Shown here one piece after another: positions 53,289-62,530 of a DNA stretch of 64,000 nt; positions within the stretch are counted from its first letter, which is position 1, and every line of letters starts with the position of its first letter. The DNA comes from Deltaproteobacteria bacterium (GTDB taxonomy: Bacteria > Desulfobacterota > Desulfuromonadia > Desulfuromonadales > JAAYDE01): NCBI GenBank assembly GCA_016934985.1, contig JAFGRU010000027.1, forward strand, positions 20,697 through 84,696, in the 5' to 3' direction. Position numbers and translations under genes: made by a program. Under the pieces are notes generated by a model. That model did no database searches. It saw nothing but the letters and a program-made list of their open reading frames with translations, and had not been told where the DNA came from.

Positions 53289-54437
53289 TCATACCACCGT
53301 CAACAACATATAGCAGATGGTAAATCGTCCGCTCTCGGGAACGAAGCAGAGCAGCTTCTCTCCTTTTTTAAGCTTTCCTGAATGAAATAATTCCTCAAGC
53401 ATGATGTAGATGGAAGCCGCGCCGGTATTCCCCTTGTAGGTCAGGTTGGTGAACCAGCGTTCCTTAGGAATGTCAAAGCCAATCCGGGTCAATTTTTTCT
53501 GCAATTCAGGACGAAAATATTCGGAAGAATAATGGGGCAGGAACCAGTCGATTTCATCAGCATTCAGGGCATATTTGTCAATCAGTAACGGCAGGGTGCG
53601 GATGACGCTGGTATCGCTGATCTCCCGGTTGAGCAGCTTGACGTCCTGCTTGATTTGAAAGCAGTGCTCGTTGACCGCCTGTTCAAGTGAAGGATATTCG
53701 CGCCATCCTGTCAGGGAGCCGTCGGGATTCTTGTCAGCCCCGGCATACATGCAGGGTTCAAACAGGTGAGCAAAAGAAAGTATATCAATCCAGTCCAGGC
53801 GAAGGGAAAAATTATCTTTTCCGGGCTGGTTGCTCAGGAAAGCCGCGCCGGCCCCATCGGAGAGCATCCAGCGAAGAAAATCGGCTTCGAAAGAGAGCGC
53901 GGGTTGCTTTTCCAGTTCTTCGGTTTTTTCTGCGGAACAGGGTGCGCACAACCGTGCCAGTAAAAAGGTAGAGCCCAATTCGGAACCTGTGGCTACGGCA
54001 TTTTCAGTCGATCCGAGAGCAACGTTCATGAAAGCGTGTTTCAGCGCCACCATCCCCGAGGTGCAAACTCCCGCAGCGCTCATTATTTCGCAGATGCCGC
54101 CGCCCATCTCACCGTGGACCATGGGTGCGTGGCCCGGTATCAGTTGATCAGGAGACGACGTCCCGCAGCAGAGGCATTGGATATCGCTTGTTGAAAAATT
54201 TTTGGATGGTTTAAGTTGGCGAATGGCCTCGGCAGTTAACTGGGCGTTATTATGGGTAGTTTTTCCGGTTTGGGGGTCAATGGCATAATAGCGATGGGTG
54301 ATTTTGTTGTTTCGCAAAATGATACGCCGAGTTCTTGAGGGTATCTGATTGACCATGCCGAGGATTTTTTCCATATCATCGTTGCCGACCGGCTCATTGG
54401 GGAGGAAAGAAGCCAGATCGGTGATAAACACATCCAT
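53289..54437 (-). CDS. KAS III (FabH)-like ketoacyl synthase
   Basis: 382 residues. The triad is Cys125 (AAGVCTSGMVAL), His302 (WFLPHYSSEY) and Asn337 (LTYKGNTGAAS), as in FabH. It is longer than E. coli FabH (317), and the region between residues 160 and 280 is extended. KAS III-like enzymes in flexirubin clusters (DarB) join two acyl chains to a resorcinol ring, but the partner aromatase DarA is not visible here. It is read after the radical SAM gene with a 5-bp gap. Confidence 0.85.
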   Translation of the reverse strand: MDVFITDLASFLPNEPVGNDDMEKILGMVNQIPSRTRRIILRNNKITHRYYAIDPQTGKTTHNNAQLTAEAIRQLKPSKNFSTSDIQCLCCGTSSPDQLIPGHAPMVHGEMGGGICEIMSAAGVCTSGMVALKHAFMNVALGSTENAVATGSELGSTFLLARLCAPCSAEKTEELEKQPALSFEADFLRWMLSDGAGAAFLSNQPGKDNFSLRLDWIDILSFAHLFEPCMYAGADKNPDGSLTGWREYPSLEQAVNEHCFQIKQDVKLLNREISDTSVIRTLPLLIDKYALNADEIDWFLPHYSSEYFRPELQKKLTRIGFDIPKERWFTNLTYKGNTGAASIYIMLEELFHSGKLKKGEKLLCFVPESGRFTICYMLLTVV

Positions 54438-54442
54438 TGCAG

Positions 54443-55738
54443 TTAAACCTTTCCTTTTTTGTGTCCCTCAACCAGTAAGTTTGCATAGCGCCGATAAAAA
54501 AGCTCTTCATCGAGGTGCCTAGGCAGCACGGCATTGGTCAGGGTGTAATAATCGAGATCGTGGAGGCATATTTTTCCCTTTAATTGCTGATAAAGGCGGG
54601 TTCCGGGCAAAGGGGTCAGAATGCTGTAAATGGGCAGGTCAATCTGTTGTTCTTTGGTAAAATCAGCCAACTGGTCGAATTTTTTCTCATCGTAATCGGG
54701 CGAAATAATGAAATCTCCGACAATAGTCAACCCAAGTCCGTGAAGGGTCTCGATTGCTTTTAGATTGAGAGCCAGACAACTTTCTTTTTCCATCATATTC
54801 AAGGTTTCGTCGCATATTTCCTCCAAACCGATAATGACTGCCCGTAAACCGATTTCCTTCCAACGTTCAAAAAGTTCGGGATGTTGCACTACCGTGTCGG
54901 CCCGGACATCCGCAAGAAACTGTTTTCTGATTCCTGTGGCCTCTATCGTATCGCCAAGTTTTTGGGCGTGAACCGGATCGGCAAAACTGTTGGCATCAAC
55001 CAGGCGGATTACCGGGCTTTGGTCAAGGGCTTTAATATCGCGTATTATAGAATCAGTTCCGGCGGTCAGGTAGCGATTGCCGGTCAATGAACCGATACAA
55101 CAGAAAGAACAGTCAAACGGACAGCCGACCGCCGTTGTGACAAAGCCAATCTGCAGACCGAGGGTTTTCAAAGTGTAGTTGGTGCGATAATTGGCAACCA
55201 GGTCGTAACGGGGAGGGGCATGGTCAGCCAGATCCTGAGGGGAAAAATTGCGGGGTAGCCATTGCAAAGGTTTTCCGGGGCGTGTGGGAGCGACCCCCGC
55301 TATGGCGGCGTTTATGTCGCCATGTGTCAGAGAATCCACCAGTTCCCTCAGGCTTTGTTTCCCTAAGCCAATCGTTATCCAGTCAATATCCGGGCGATTG
55401 AAAAAACCCGGATCGCAGGACGCGTGAATCCCCCCCACCACCACCTTCGCCGAACAACTTTGTTTTACTTCCCGTGCCAGCCTGAGAGCTGTATTGGCTT
55501 CACAGGTCATAGCCGTCAAACCGACCAACTCCGGGTTGAAGGACGCAAGCTCTCGTTGCAGTCCATCCGGCTCGATCTTGAGGTCGAGAATATGAACATC
55601 ATGTTCGCCCAGGTTGCCTGCCAAAACCTCTAAAGCCAGGGGCTCCCCACGAAAGATCTGTTTCAGGGAAGTGATGCCGTATCGTTCTTCAGGGATACTG
55701 CGACCGCAGTTTGGCGGGTTGATAAAAAGAATTCGCAT
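54443..55738 (-). CDS. B12-binding-domain radical SAM enzyme (4)
   Basis: 431 residues from ATG 55738. The B12 domain reads RILFINPPNCGRSIPEERYG, LVGLTAMTCEANTALRL and KVVVGGIHASCDPGF. The Fe-S motif is CPFDCSFCCIG near residue 220, again with an extra adjoining Cys. VIIGLEEICDETLNMM and DFIISPDYDEKKFDQ follow. It is transcribed with the KAS III-like gene and convergent to the main cluster, so it may make a separate part of the same product. Confidence 0.87.
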   Translation of the reverse strand: MRILFINPPNCGRSIPEERYGITSLKQIFRGEPLALEVLAGNLGEHDVHILDLKIEPDGLQRELASFNPELVGLTAMTCEANTALRLAREVKQSCSAKVVVGGIHASCDPGFFNRPDIDWITIGLGKQSLRELVDSLTHGDINAAIAGVAPTRPGKPLQWLPRNFSPQDLADHAPPRYDLVANYRTNYTLKTLGLQIGFVTTAVGCPFDCSFCCIGSLTGNRYLTAGTDSIIRDIKALDQSPVIRLVDANSFADPVHAQKLGDTIEATGIRKQFLADVRADTVVQHPELFERWKEIGLRAVIIGLEEICDETLNMMEKESCLALNLKAIETLHGLGLTIVGDFIISPDYDEKKFDQLADFTKEQQIDLPIYSILTPLPGTRLYQQLKGKICLHDLDYYTLTNAVLPRHLDEELFYRRYANLLVEGHKKGKV

Positions 55739-55831
55739 TTAAAAAAAGATCTGAATATATGAAAACTAAAGGAGAGCTTTCATTATTCTGCAACTTATAA
55801 AAAAGGCATGATATATTTGAAAGTGGGCTAT

Positions 55832-55847
55832 TCTAAAAATTTTTAGA
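55832..55847. promoter_or_regulatory. 16-bp perfect palindrome in the divergent intergenic region
   Basis: TCTAAAAATTTTTAGA is a perfect inverted repeat lying between two divergently read genes (the radical SAM gene at 55738 and the PA2779-like gene at 55993). The 254-bp gap is very A+T-rich and should hold both promoters. A dimeric regulator site is possible but not shown; A+T-rich palindromes also arise by chance. Confidence 0.35.
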
Positions 55848-55992
55848 GAGGATGTAAATTTAAATTAAAATTAGGGCCAATCCAGGGTGAAGCAGAATAC
55901 CATGTTCTTTTGGCTGATTTTCAACAATCGTAGTAATATAAGGGCCCGAAAGCCCTGTTTCTTGTGTTTTCTAAATAATTTGAGGAGGAGAA

Positions 55993-56385
55993 ATGTCGAG
56001 AAAAATTTTCAAAAGTGTCACCGGTCTTTTTTTAATTTTCAGTCTTGCTTCCCTGCATTTTCCCCACATGGTGCGTGCTGAACTGATCAATGTCCAGTCC
56101 TTGATGAGTGCTCAGCAGCGAGCTGAAAAGATTGATCAAGCCAGGACTTTTTTACAGCGCCAGGATGTTAAAGAGCAAATGGTTTCATTCGGGATTAACC
56201 CTGAAGAAGCTCAACTGAGGGTGGAGGCCCTGAGTGATCAGGAATTGAACACACTTGCTCAGAATATTGAAAATCTTCCCTCCGGGGCTGGGGTTGGAAC
56301 TCTTCTGGCTCTCGTCGGCCTTGTTTTTGTTGTGCTGATTACGTTGGAATTGCTGGGGGAGACAAACTTCTTTTCAAGTTTCTAG
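55993..56385 (+). CDS. PA2779-family (DUF6627) small membrane protein
   Basis: 130 residues; GAGGAGGAG precedes ATG 55993. It has a signal peptide (FLIFSLASLHFPHMVRA), a short charged region (QSLMSAQQRAEKIDQARTFL, NPEEAQLRVEALSDQELN), a glycine-rich segment and a final membrane helix (TLLALVGLVFVVLITLELLG). This order matches PA2779-type proteins. In Pseudomonas these neighbour a C39-like peptidase, which I do not see here. Role unknown. Confidence 0.78.
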   Translation: MSRKIFKSVTGLFLIFSLASLHFPHMVRAELINVQSLMSAQQRAEKIDQARTFLQRQDVKEQMVSFGINPEEAQLRVEALSDQELNTLAQNIENLPSGAGVGTLLALVGLVFVVLITLELLGETNFFSSF

Positions 56386-56474
56386 GATTTAAAAAAGGAA
56401 AAAGATAAAATGTTCCATATCGAGGCGGGTCTCGGTTTAAACAGCCTGCTGTCTTGGAAAAAAGGAGCAGAAAT

Positions 56475-57053
56475 ATGAAAAAGATATCGATAGCTTGGGT
56501 TGCTGTTTTAATATTTGGCCTGGTGAATGTCGCTTCTGCCGCTGAAAACGGTAGCGTTTCAAGCACCATCCAAACTTTTAAGAGTTTTCCCGCGGTGGCC
56601 AAGTTCTTCAATAGTGCTTACGGCTATGCCGTTTTCCCAACCATCGGAAAGGCCGGTTTCGTGATTGGCGGTTCATACGGGGTAGGGGAGGTTTATCGCG
56701 GCGGCCAGGCGACCGGGCGAGCAAAGGTTTTTGCCGGATCAGTCGGATTCCAGCTTGGAGGAAAAGCGTTCAGTGAAATAATCTTTTTTCAGGACAAGCG
56801 GGCTTATGACGAATTCACCAGCGGGAATTTTGAATTCGATGCCACCGCCCAGGCTATTGCCATTACCGCCGGGGTGGAAGCCAAGGCCAGTACAGCAGGC
56901 GCCAGCGCGGGTGCCAGCGCGGGCCCTCGAAGCGGGGTCCAGGCCGAAACAAACTATATGAAAGGCATGGCTACTTTCATTCACGGCAAAGGCGGCCTGA
57001 TGTTTGAATTTTCCATTGGCGGGCAGAAATTCTTTTTTGAACCTTACAGATAA
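56475..57053 (+). CDS. SYLF-domain (Ysc84-like) lipid-binding protein, copy 1
   Basis: 192 residues from ATG 56475, with AAAGGAG 8 bases upstream; an upstream start adds seven codons without support. It has a signal peptide (ISIAWVAVLIFGLVNVASAA) and the SYLF core: FFNSAYGYAVFPTIGKAGFV, IGGSYGVGEVYRGG, VGFQLGGKAFSEIIFFQDK. SYLF domains bind phosphoinositides in yeast; bacterial secreted copies are thought to interact with lipids. A second copy lies about 240 bp downstream. No terminator was seen between them. Confidence 0.88.
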   Translation: MKKISIAWVAVLIFGLVNVASAAENGSVSSTIQTFKSFPAVAKFFNSAYGYAVFPTIGKAGFVIGGSYGVGEVYRGGQATGRAKVFAGSVGFQLGGKAFSEIIFFQDKRAYDEFTSGNFEFDATAQAIAITAGVEAKASTAGASAGASAGPRSGVQAETNYMKGMATFIHGKGGLMFEFSIGGQKFFFEPYR

Positions 57054-57295
57054 GTTGTTTCATGATGTGATTGAAACTTACTCTTGGCAGGATTTAATTC
57101 CAGTCCAAGGTCTGTTTTTGTGCCGGGACTTCCAACAGGAGGTATGGCGCAGCTAGAGGGTATTCTTCCGGGTTGCCTGAGTTTTCAATGAAATCTCATG
57201 GCGGCTTTTTTTTTAATATGTTGATCGCTGTAAATATTACTGCCGGCACCTCTATTATCCTACGCTCTTAAACATCTACGGAAAGGAGTGAAAAA

Positions 57296-57871
57296 ATGAA
57301 AAAGATCTCGATCATTTGGGTTGTTGTTTTAATATTTGGAGTTGTGAATGTTGCCGGCGCCGCTGGAAACGATAGATTTGCGAGCACCATCGATACCTTC
57401 AATAGCTTCCCGGCCCTGAAAAAATTTTTCAATAGCGCTTACGGTTACGCGGTTTTTCCAACCATTGGGAAGGCCGGTTTCGTGATTGGGGGCTCCTACG
57501 GAACAGGGCAGGTTTATCGTGGCGGCCAGGTGATGGGAAGATCAAAGGTTATTGCCGGATCAATCGGATTCCAGCTTGGGGGCAAAGCGTTCAGTGAAAT
57601 CATCTTTTTTCAGGACAAGCGGGCCTACGACGAATTCACCAGCGGGAATTTTGAATTTGACGCTACTGCTCAGGCCATAGCCATCACAGCCGGGGTTGAG
57701 GCCAAAGCTGGTACGGCAGGCACCAGTGCAGGCGCGAGTTCAGGTCCAAAGACCGGTGTCCAGGCAGAAACCAACTATGTAAAAGGTATGGCAACTTTCG
57801 TCCATGCCAAAGGCGGCCTCATGTACGAGTTTTCCATTGGGGGCCAGAAATTTATTTTTGAACCTTACTGA
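57296..57871 (+). CDS. SYLF-domain (Ysc84-like) lipid-binding protein, copy 2
   Basis: 191 residues, nearly identical to copy 1 in the core (FNSAYGYAVFPTIGKAGFVI and GGKAFSEIIFFQDKRAYDEF) but different in the first 35 residues and the Ala/Gly linker. ATG 57296 has AAAGGAGTG upstream. It is a recent tandem duplicate with its own ribosome site. It ends 8 bases before a partial mobile repeat (copy C). Confidence 0.88.
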   Translation: MKKISIIWVVVLIFGVVNVAGAAGNDRFASTIDTFNSFPALKKFFNSAYGYAVFPTIGKAGFVIGGSYGTGQVYRGGQVMGRSKVIAGSIGFQLGGKAFSEIIFFQDKRAYDEFTSGNFEFDATAQAIAITAGVEAKAGTAGTSAGASSGPKTGVQAETNYVKGMATFVHAKGGLMYEFSIGGQKFIFEPY

Positions 57872-57879
57872 TAAGCTTT

Positions 57880-57951
57880 GTAACTATTCAGCACTTGGAC
57901 TCGCGACGCCCATGGAAAGGGCATCTGCCGCCCGGATGACGGCGGCTAAGC
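57880..57951 (+). mobile_element. MITE-like element, copy C (partial)
   Basis: The left end GTAACTATTCAGCAC and the core GCCCATGGAAAGGGCATCTGCCGCCCGG match copies A and B for about 70 bp, then similarity fades. I find no right inverted repeat or direct repeats. It is probably a truncated or decayed copy directly after the second SYLF gene. Confidence 0.7.
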
Positions 57952-58033
57952 GTTGTTTGTGGATTAATAAGGTAGCCAATTTTATAATGCCCAATCTGAA
58001 AACTGACCCTACCTTGCCCATAGGTATAAAACT

Positions 58034-59449
58034 TCAGCGGGCCAAGGGAACATGGGATTCCGGGTGAGGAGATTGAGCAACGGGCGGGGACAAAATTGCT
58101 TTTGAAAGCCGCTTGAAATCTTCCGGGTATTCCCGAAATGCCGTATCTTTTGTCGGTTGCAGCCTCCCTCCAAACTCCAGAATACGGTAGGCCGCCATGA
58201 CCTCGTCCACACTGACTGTTACCAGTTGCCGAGCATATTGAAAGTAGTCCGTCACAGTATTCAAAACATCCAGGAGGCTTCGTTGGGAAAAGCTGAATTG
58301 CTTCAAGTAGGCATCAATGGTTTTTTCACTGGAGTCTACCGCTTCTCGGTATGATACTTTTTGCTTCTGCAGATAAAGGTAGGTCGTCCATGCTGAAGTG
58401 GTTGCTTCACGAAGTTCAAACAGCTTGGCATCTCGTTCCGAGCGACTTTGGTGTTTTCGCGCCAAAGCGGCGTTTTCCTCAGCTTTGTCCTGTCCTCCAT
58501 TATACAAATTCCAGCGCATATTCAGCATGGCATCGGAGGTATTCTGCCAGGAGGGGTCCCCCTCAAGTTGATCATTGTAGCGATTGCTTAATTCAATATT
58601 GATCTTTGGCTTATAGGTTGAGCGTGCAAGGCCCACCCTTTCATGGGCTTCGATGATTCTGGCGTTTAAAGCTTGTAGCTCAGGATTTCCCTGCTCGGTC
58701 CATCTCAACGCTTCCGCCAGGGATTTTGGCAGACTATCCGGAATTTCTGCATTGGCTAATTCTCCAGGTTTAGCTCCAACCACCTGCTCATAATTGGCGA
58801 TAGCTCTATCCAGGTCAGCTTTACTGATGAATACATTCGACCGGGCACGTGCCATCCGGGCCTGGGTCTGGGTGACATCGGCAAGGCACCCCGCTCCCGC
58901 ATGCTCCATTTCAACAAGTGACTGATAAATATCCTGATGAACCTTGAGGACCTTTTTGGCCAGGGCAACAAGCTCACGTTGTTTGTAAACGTTAAGGTGG
59001 GCAGCTATTGCATTTTGGGTAATTGTCTGGGCTGTTTGTTGAATATGGAAGTGGGCTGAATCCAGCAATGCCTTTTGAAGAGAGATTTGGTGACTGGCTT
59101 CTCCCCCATCGTAGATTCTTTGGGTCAATCTGACCGTGAAATCTCCACGATTGTGCCAATCGGTATCCGCCGGATCGGCGTCGTTCTGTCGGGTAGTACT
59201 GTCGCTATGCTGTTCCAAACCGTACCCGAGGAGAAGGTCAACAGAGGGGAGGTAGCGGCCACGGGACTGCCTGAGTTTATATTTAAATGCATCAGCGTTA
59301 TAGGTCTGGGCCTGCAACCGCGGGCTGTAATTGAGCGCCTGTTCAACTGTTTGATAGAGCGTTGTCAACTCGGCATTTGCTGACAACGGAGCTGAGGTGG
59401 CTCCACAGAAAAAAAGTATCAGGGAATAAACAATTTTTTTGAAAACCAT
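58034..59449 (-). CDS. TolC-family outer-membrane efflux protein
   Basis: About 471 residues from ATG at 59449; a longer in-frame start is less likely because the signal peptide (KKIVYSLILFFCGATSAPLS) begins there. Two TolC-type halves are seen: EQALNYSPRLQAQTYNADAF, LNVYKQRELVALAKKVLKVHQD and later ELQALNARIIEAHERVGLAR, SLLDVLNTVTDYFQYARQLV. Such channels let type I secretion or efflux complexes reach outside. It is the third gene of a reverse-strand unit with the adhesin and the GGDEF/EAL protein. Confidence 0.87.
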   Translation of the reverse strand: MVFKKIVYSLILFFCGATSAPLSANAELTTLYQTVEQALNYSPRLQAQTYNADAFKYKLRQSRGRYLPSVDLLLGYGLEQHSDSTTRQNDADPADTDWHNRGDFTVRLTQRIYDGGEASHQISLQKALLDSAHFHIQQTAQTITQNAIAAHLNVYKQRELVALAKKVLKVHQDIYQSLVEMEHAGAGCLADVTQTQARMARARSNVFISKADLDRAIANYEQVVGAKPGELANAEIPDSLPKSLAEALRWTEQGNPELQALNARIIEAHERVGLARSTYKPKINIELSNRYNDQLEGDPSWQNTSDAMLNMRWNLYNGGQDKAEENAALARKHQSRSERDAKLFELREATTSAWTTYLYLQKQKVSYREAVDSSEKTIDAYLKQFSFSQRSLLDVLNTVTDYFQYARQLVTVSVDEVMAAYRILEFGGRLQPTKDTAFREYPEDFKRLSKAILSPPVAQSPHPESHVPLAR

Positions 59450-59548
59450 ATAATGGCCCGTCAACATGTAAAACCTGGAATAGAAAGAAAAAAAGATTGT
59501 TCTCAATTTTTTAAACCCCAGCTTTAGTCCTTGGTTGAAACGCCTTTG

Positions 59549-62530
59549 TCAGCCTGTCAGCGCCAGCGGTGATTTTAGTAAAAGTTTTTCAACCTCACCC
59601 GGAGGGATCGGGCGGCAGAAATAATTCCCCTGAAGATGTTCACAGCCTAAGGCTATCAGGTGGTCAGCCTGATGCATTTCCTCAACCCCTTCCGCAATAA
59701 CTTCGAGTCCCAGAGCATGAGCAATGGAAATAATGGAGGTGATGAGTTTTTCAGAATTTTCATCTTTATGAATATCGGCTACAAAGGATCTATCAATTTT
59801 TATCCCGGACAGTGGGAGATTTTTCAGATAGGACAATGAGGAATAGCCGGTACCAAAATCGTCCAGGGCAACCCGGAGTCCCATCTTCTTCATGCGTTCC
59901 AGAATGACAGAGCTTCTGTCATGGATATTGACCAAAGAGCTTTCCGTCAACTCGATTTCAAGCAAGTGAGTTTCGAGATTGAACTCATCCAGAATTTCCT
60001 GAATCCGGTCGGGTAAATTTTTCTGGTTCAGCTGAGCCCCTGACAAGTTGATCGCTATCGACCCAACCTCCAGCCCCTTATCCAGCCACTTTCTGCGCTG
60101 GCGGCAGGCGTTATAAAGAACCCAGTCGCCGAGCCTTCTTATCTGCCCGGATTGCTCGGCAACCGGGATAAATTTGTCCGGTGGTACAGACCCCAAGCTG
60201 GCGCTATCCCAGCGAAGCAATGCTTCGAATCCTGTAATCAGCCCCGTTGCAGCTTCGATTTTTGGTTGATAGTGCAGTTCCAGTTCATCGTTTTGTATGG
60301 CTTCATGTAACAGGTTTTCAATTTGCAGTTGATTTGCGGCCATATCATTCAGGCTCTGAGAAGAGAATAAAAAGCGTTCCTTCCCCTTGTTTTTTCTTGC
60401 ATAATTGCAGGCATTGGTTGAACTGCTGTACAATTCTTCCACGTTTTGTCCATCGTGAGGGAAGATGCTGACCCCTATATATGGAGATATGTAAATTTCA
60501 TTTCCATTGATCTGAAAAGGTTTTTCGAGGGTGTCCATCAAGCGTTTCAACACCCAGGTGACATGGTCAACCTGCTTGATATTGGTCAGCAGAATACCGA
60601 ATTCCGTCTTGTCGATCAGTGAAACTGACGAATTTCCTTCAACATTTTCGATTACGGCCACGGTGTCGATATTCAGGCGCAGCAAATCGTTCATTCGTCG
60701 GCCGCAATCTTTCCTCAGTTGCTCGGCAGCTTTATCCCCAAGCGTTTCCTGGATGCGTTTGATCGTATCAATCTTCATTGACAAGACTGCGACCATATAC
60801 TCACCACGCTTGCCTCTGGTGATTTCAGCACTCATCCGGTTTTCAAACAGAGAGCGTTTCGGCAAACCGGTTTTAAAATCGTAAATGGCATAGTGCTCGA
60901 CCTCGAGGGCCCGTTTGGCCAGAAGCCCTTCAAGTTCCTGTATGCGAGCTTTCAATTGATCCCGGGTTGCATCGGCTGCTTCCGGTTGTCCGGTTGGCAG
61001 AGATAGAGCCGGGCTTTTCTCTCCCCTGTCAGCTTTAGCCAGGGGTTCAATATCTTTCCCCCAGGCAACAACTTTGTTCCGGCCACTTTGTTTCGCGGCA
61101 TAAAGGGCTTTATCGGCTTGATTGACCAGGTCCTCAGGTTTGCTGACATTTGATTCAAGGGATGCGACCCCCTGGCTTACAGTGATTTTTACCCCCCCGC
61201 AGGCATCACTTTCAATTGCCCACCGGATACGCTCGGCAATCTGAAAAGCCATTTCCAGATTAAGCCCAGGCAGAACCACGCAAAATTCTTCTCCGCCGTA
61301 ACGGCCGACCAGGTCGATATCGCGGGTGTAGCTATTTAATGCATCGGCAACCGCCTTGATCACCTGATCGCCTGTGGCGTGTCCGTAGCGGTCATTGACG
61401 GATTTGAAGAAGTCGATATCGACCATCAGGCAGGACAAGTATGTTTCCGATGCTTTCGCCCTGGTAAACAGATCTTCGAAATTTCGAACCAGAGAACGTC
61501 GGTTCAGACAGAGGGTTAAAGGGTCGTGGTTGGCTAAAAATTCGAGTTCCTTGCTTTTGGCCTGAATTTCATCGTGGGTCAGCTGCAGCTTTTCAACAAG
61601 CTCGTTGAGCTCGAAGTTTTTTTCTTCCAGTTCAGTGATATCGTCAAAAGTAACCAGGGTTCCACGACATTTTCCGGCATTATCATTTACCATGGCGGCA
61701 CTGACCGCCAATTTGATTTGACCACCAAACCTGTTCATCAAGCTTAAGGACGTGTCTCTCTGTTCCTGCCCCTCCTGAAATACTTTTAACCAGGGAAGCT
61801 GACTGATCTGTTTGGGGTTTTGGCAATTCAGCCATCCCAGTTCGGAACCTTTCAGACCAATCAAATCCTTGGGAGATTTGTCGACAAGTTTGGCAAAGGA
61901 TTGGTTTGCCATGACGATCTGTTCCTTGTTATCCAGGATCAAAACGCCTTCTTTGAGAACGTCAAAAGCTTTCTGGACTCGTTTAGGGATAACCGCGGAA
62001 GGGTCCAGCTCTCGTAAAGTTCGCCTGATGACAAGAAAAAAGCAGAGGAAACTGCTCAAACCGACAAATACCAGCAGCCCGACAAAAGAATTTGAAAACC
62101 CGCTGGCCAGATTGTTTGTCCAGAGCGGCGCAAACCTGATCTCTACGGTGGCCCAATTTTTTTTCTTTTTAAATACCGGAACCAGTACATGAGTCGGGGT
62201 CGATTTTCCGTCGGGCGACGCTTGCCAGTGTGCCAGGTGTTCCCCTGCCAAGGCGATCAGTTCGCCTTCTTTTGTGCGGATAGCGGCGGAACGGATATCC
62301 TTGTTTCTCTCCACCACAGAACGCAGGGTGTTCTGGATAGTCTGGTATTCTCCTTTTTCCGCCGCAGCGGAAAACTGCAACGCCAGCGATTCACTCAATT
62401 CTTTGCGGAGTTCAAGCGCGGCTTTTGTTTCATCCGGGACAAATCCAATCAGGTTGGCCAGAAACAGAAGGTTGGCCGTCAAAAGAACCAGCGCGATGCT
62501 GAGGCGCATTGCAGGAGTTTTAAATATCAT
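59549..62530 (-). CDS. PAS-GGDEF-GGDEF-EAL membrane signalling protein
   Basis: 993 residues; ATG 62530 overlaps the adhesin stop by 4 bases. Order: N-terminal helix (residues 10-30), periplasmic domain, second helix (about 147-168), PAS (about 190-300), GGDEF with an intact GGEEF412-416 and the inhibitory RxxD (403-406), a degenerate second GGDEF (DKTEFG about 640), then EAL with EALLRW near 769 and DDFGTGYSSLSYLKNLP. It could both make and break cyclic di-GMP. A link to adhesin control is inferred from the operon; it lacks the obvious LapD layout. Confidence 0.9.
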   Translation of the reverse strand: MIFKTPAMRLSIALVLLTANLLFLANLIGFVPDETKAALELRKELSESLALQFSAAAEKGEYQTIQNTLRSVVERNKDIRSAAIRTKEGELIALAGEHLAHWQASPDGKSTPTHVLVPVFKKKKNWATVEIRFAPLWTNNLASGFSNSFVGLLVFVGLSSFLCFFLVIRRTLRELDPSAVIPKRVQKAFDVLKEGVLILDNKEQIVMANQSFAKLVDKSPKDLIGLKGSELGWLNCQNPKQISQLPWLKVFQEGQEQRDTSLSLMNRFGGQIKLAVSAAMVNDNAGKCRGTLVTFDDITELEEKNFELNELVEKLQLTHDEIQAKSKELEFLANHDPLTLCLNRRSLVRNFEDLFTRAKASETYLSCLMVDIDFFKSVNDRYGHATGDQVIKAVADALNSYTRDIDLVGRYGGEEFCVVLPGLNLEMAFQIAERIRWAIESDACGGVKITVSQGVASLESNVSKPEDLVNQADKALYAAKQSGRNKVVAWGKDIEPLAKADRGEKSPALSLPTGQPEAADATRDQLKARIQELEGLLAKRALEVEHYAIYDFKTGLPKRSLFENRMSAEITRGKRGEYMVAVLSMKIDTIKRIQETLGDKAAEQLRKDCGRRMNDLLRLNIDTVAVIENVEGNSSVSLIDKTEFGILLTNIKQVDHVTWVLKRLMDTLEKPFQINGNEIYISPYIGVSIFPHDGQNVEELYSSSTNACNYARKNKGKERFLFSSQSLNDMAANQLQIENLLHEAIQNDELELHYQPKIEAATGLITGFEALLRWDSASLGSVPPDKFIPVAEQSGQIRRLGDWVLYNACRQRRKWLDKGLEVGSIAINLSGAQLNQKNLPDRIQEILDEFNLETHLLEIELTESSLVNIHDRSSVILERMKKMGLRVALDDFGTGYSSLSYLKNLPLSGIKIDRSFVADIHKDENSEKLITSIISIAHALGLEVIAEGVEEMHQADHLIALGCEHLQGNYFCRPIPPGEVEKLLLKSPLALTG

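Noticed and set aside
57141..57188. Mini-frame of 15 codons after AGGAGGT upstream of the second SYLF gene
   Set aside because: The Shine-Dalgarno-like sequence is only one base from the ATG, too close for normal initiation, and the peptide has no distinguishing features.
59549..62530. Calling the signalling protein LapD
   Set aside because: LapD is a degenerate HAMP-GGDEF-EAL receptor; this protein has a PAS domain, an extra GGDEF and apparently intact catalytic motifs.
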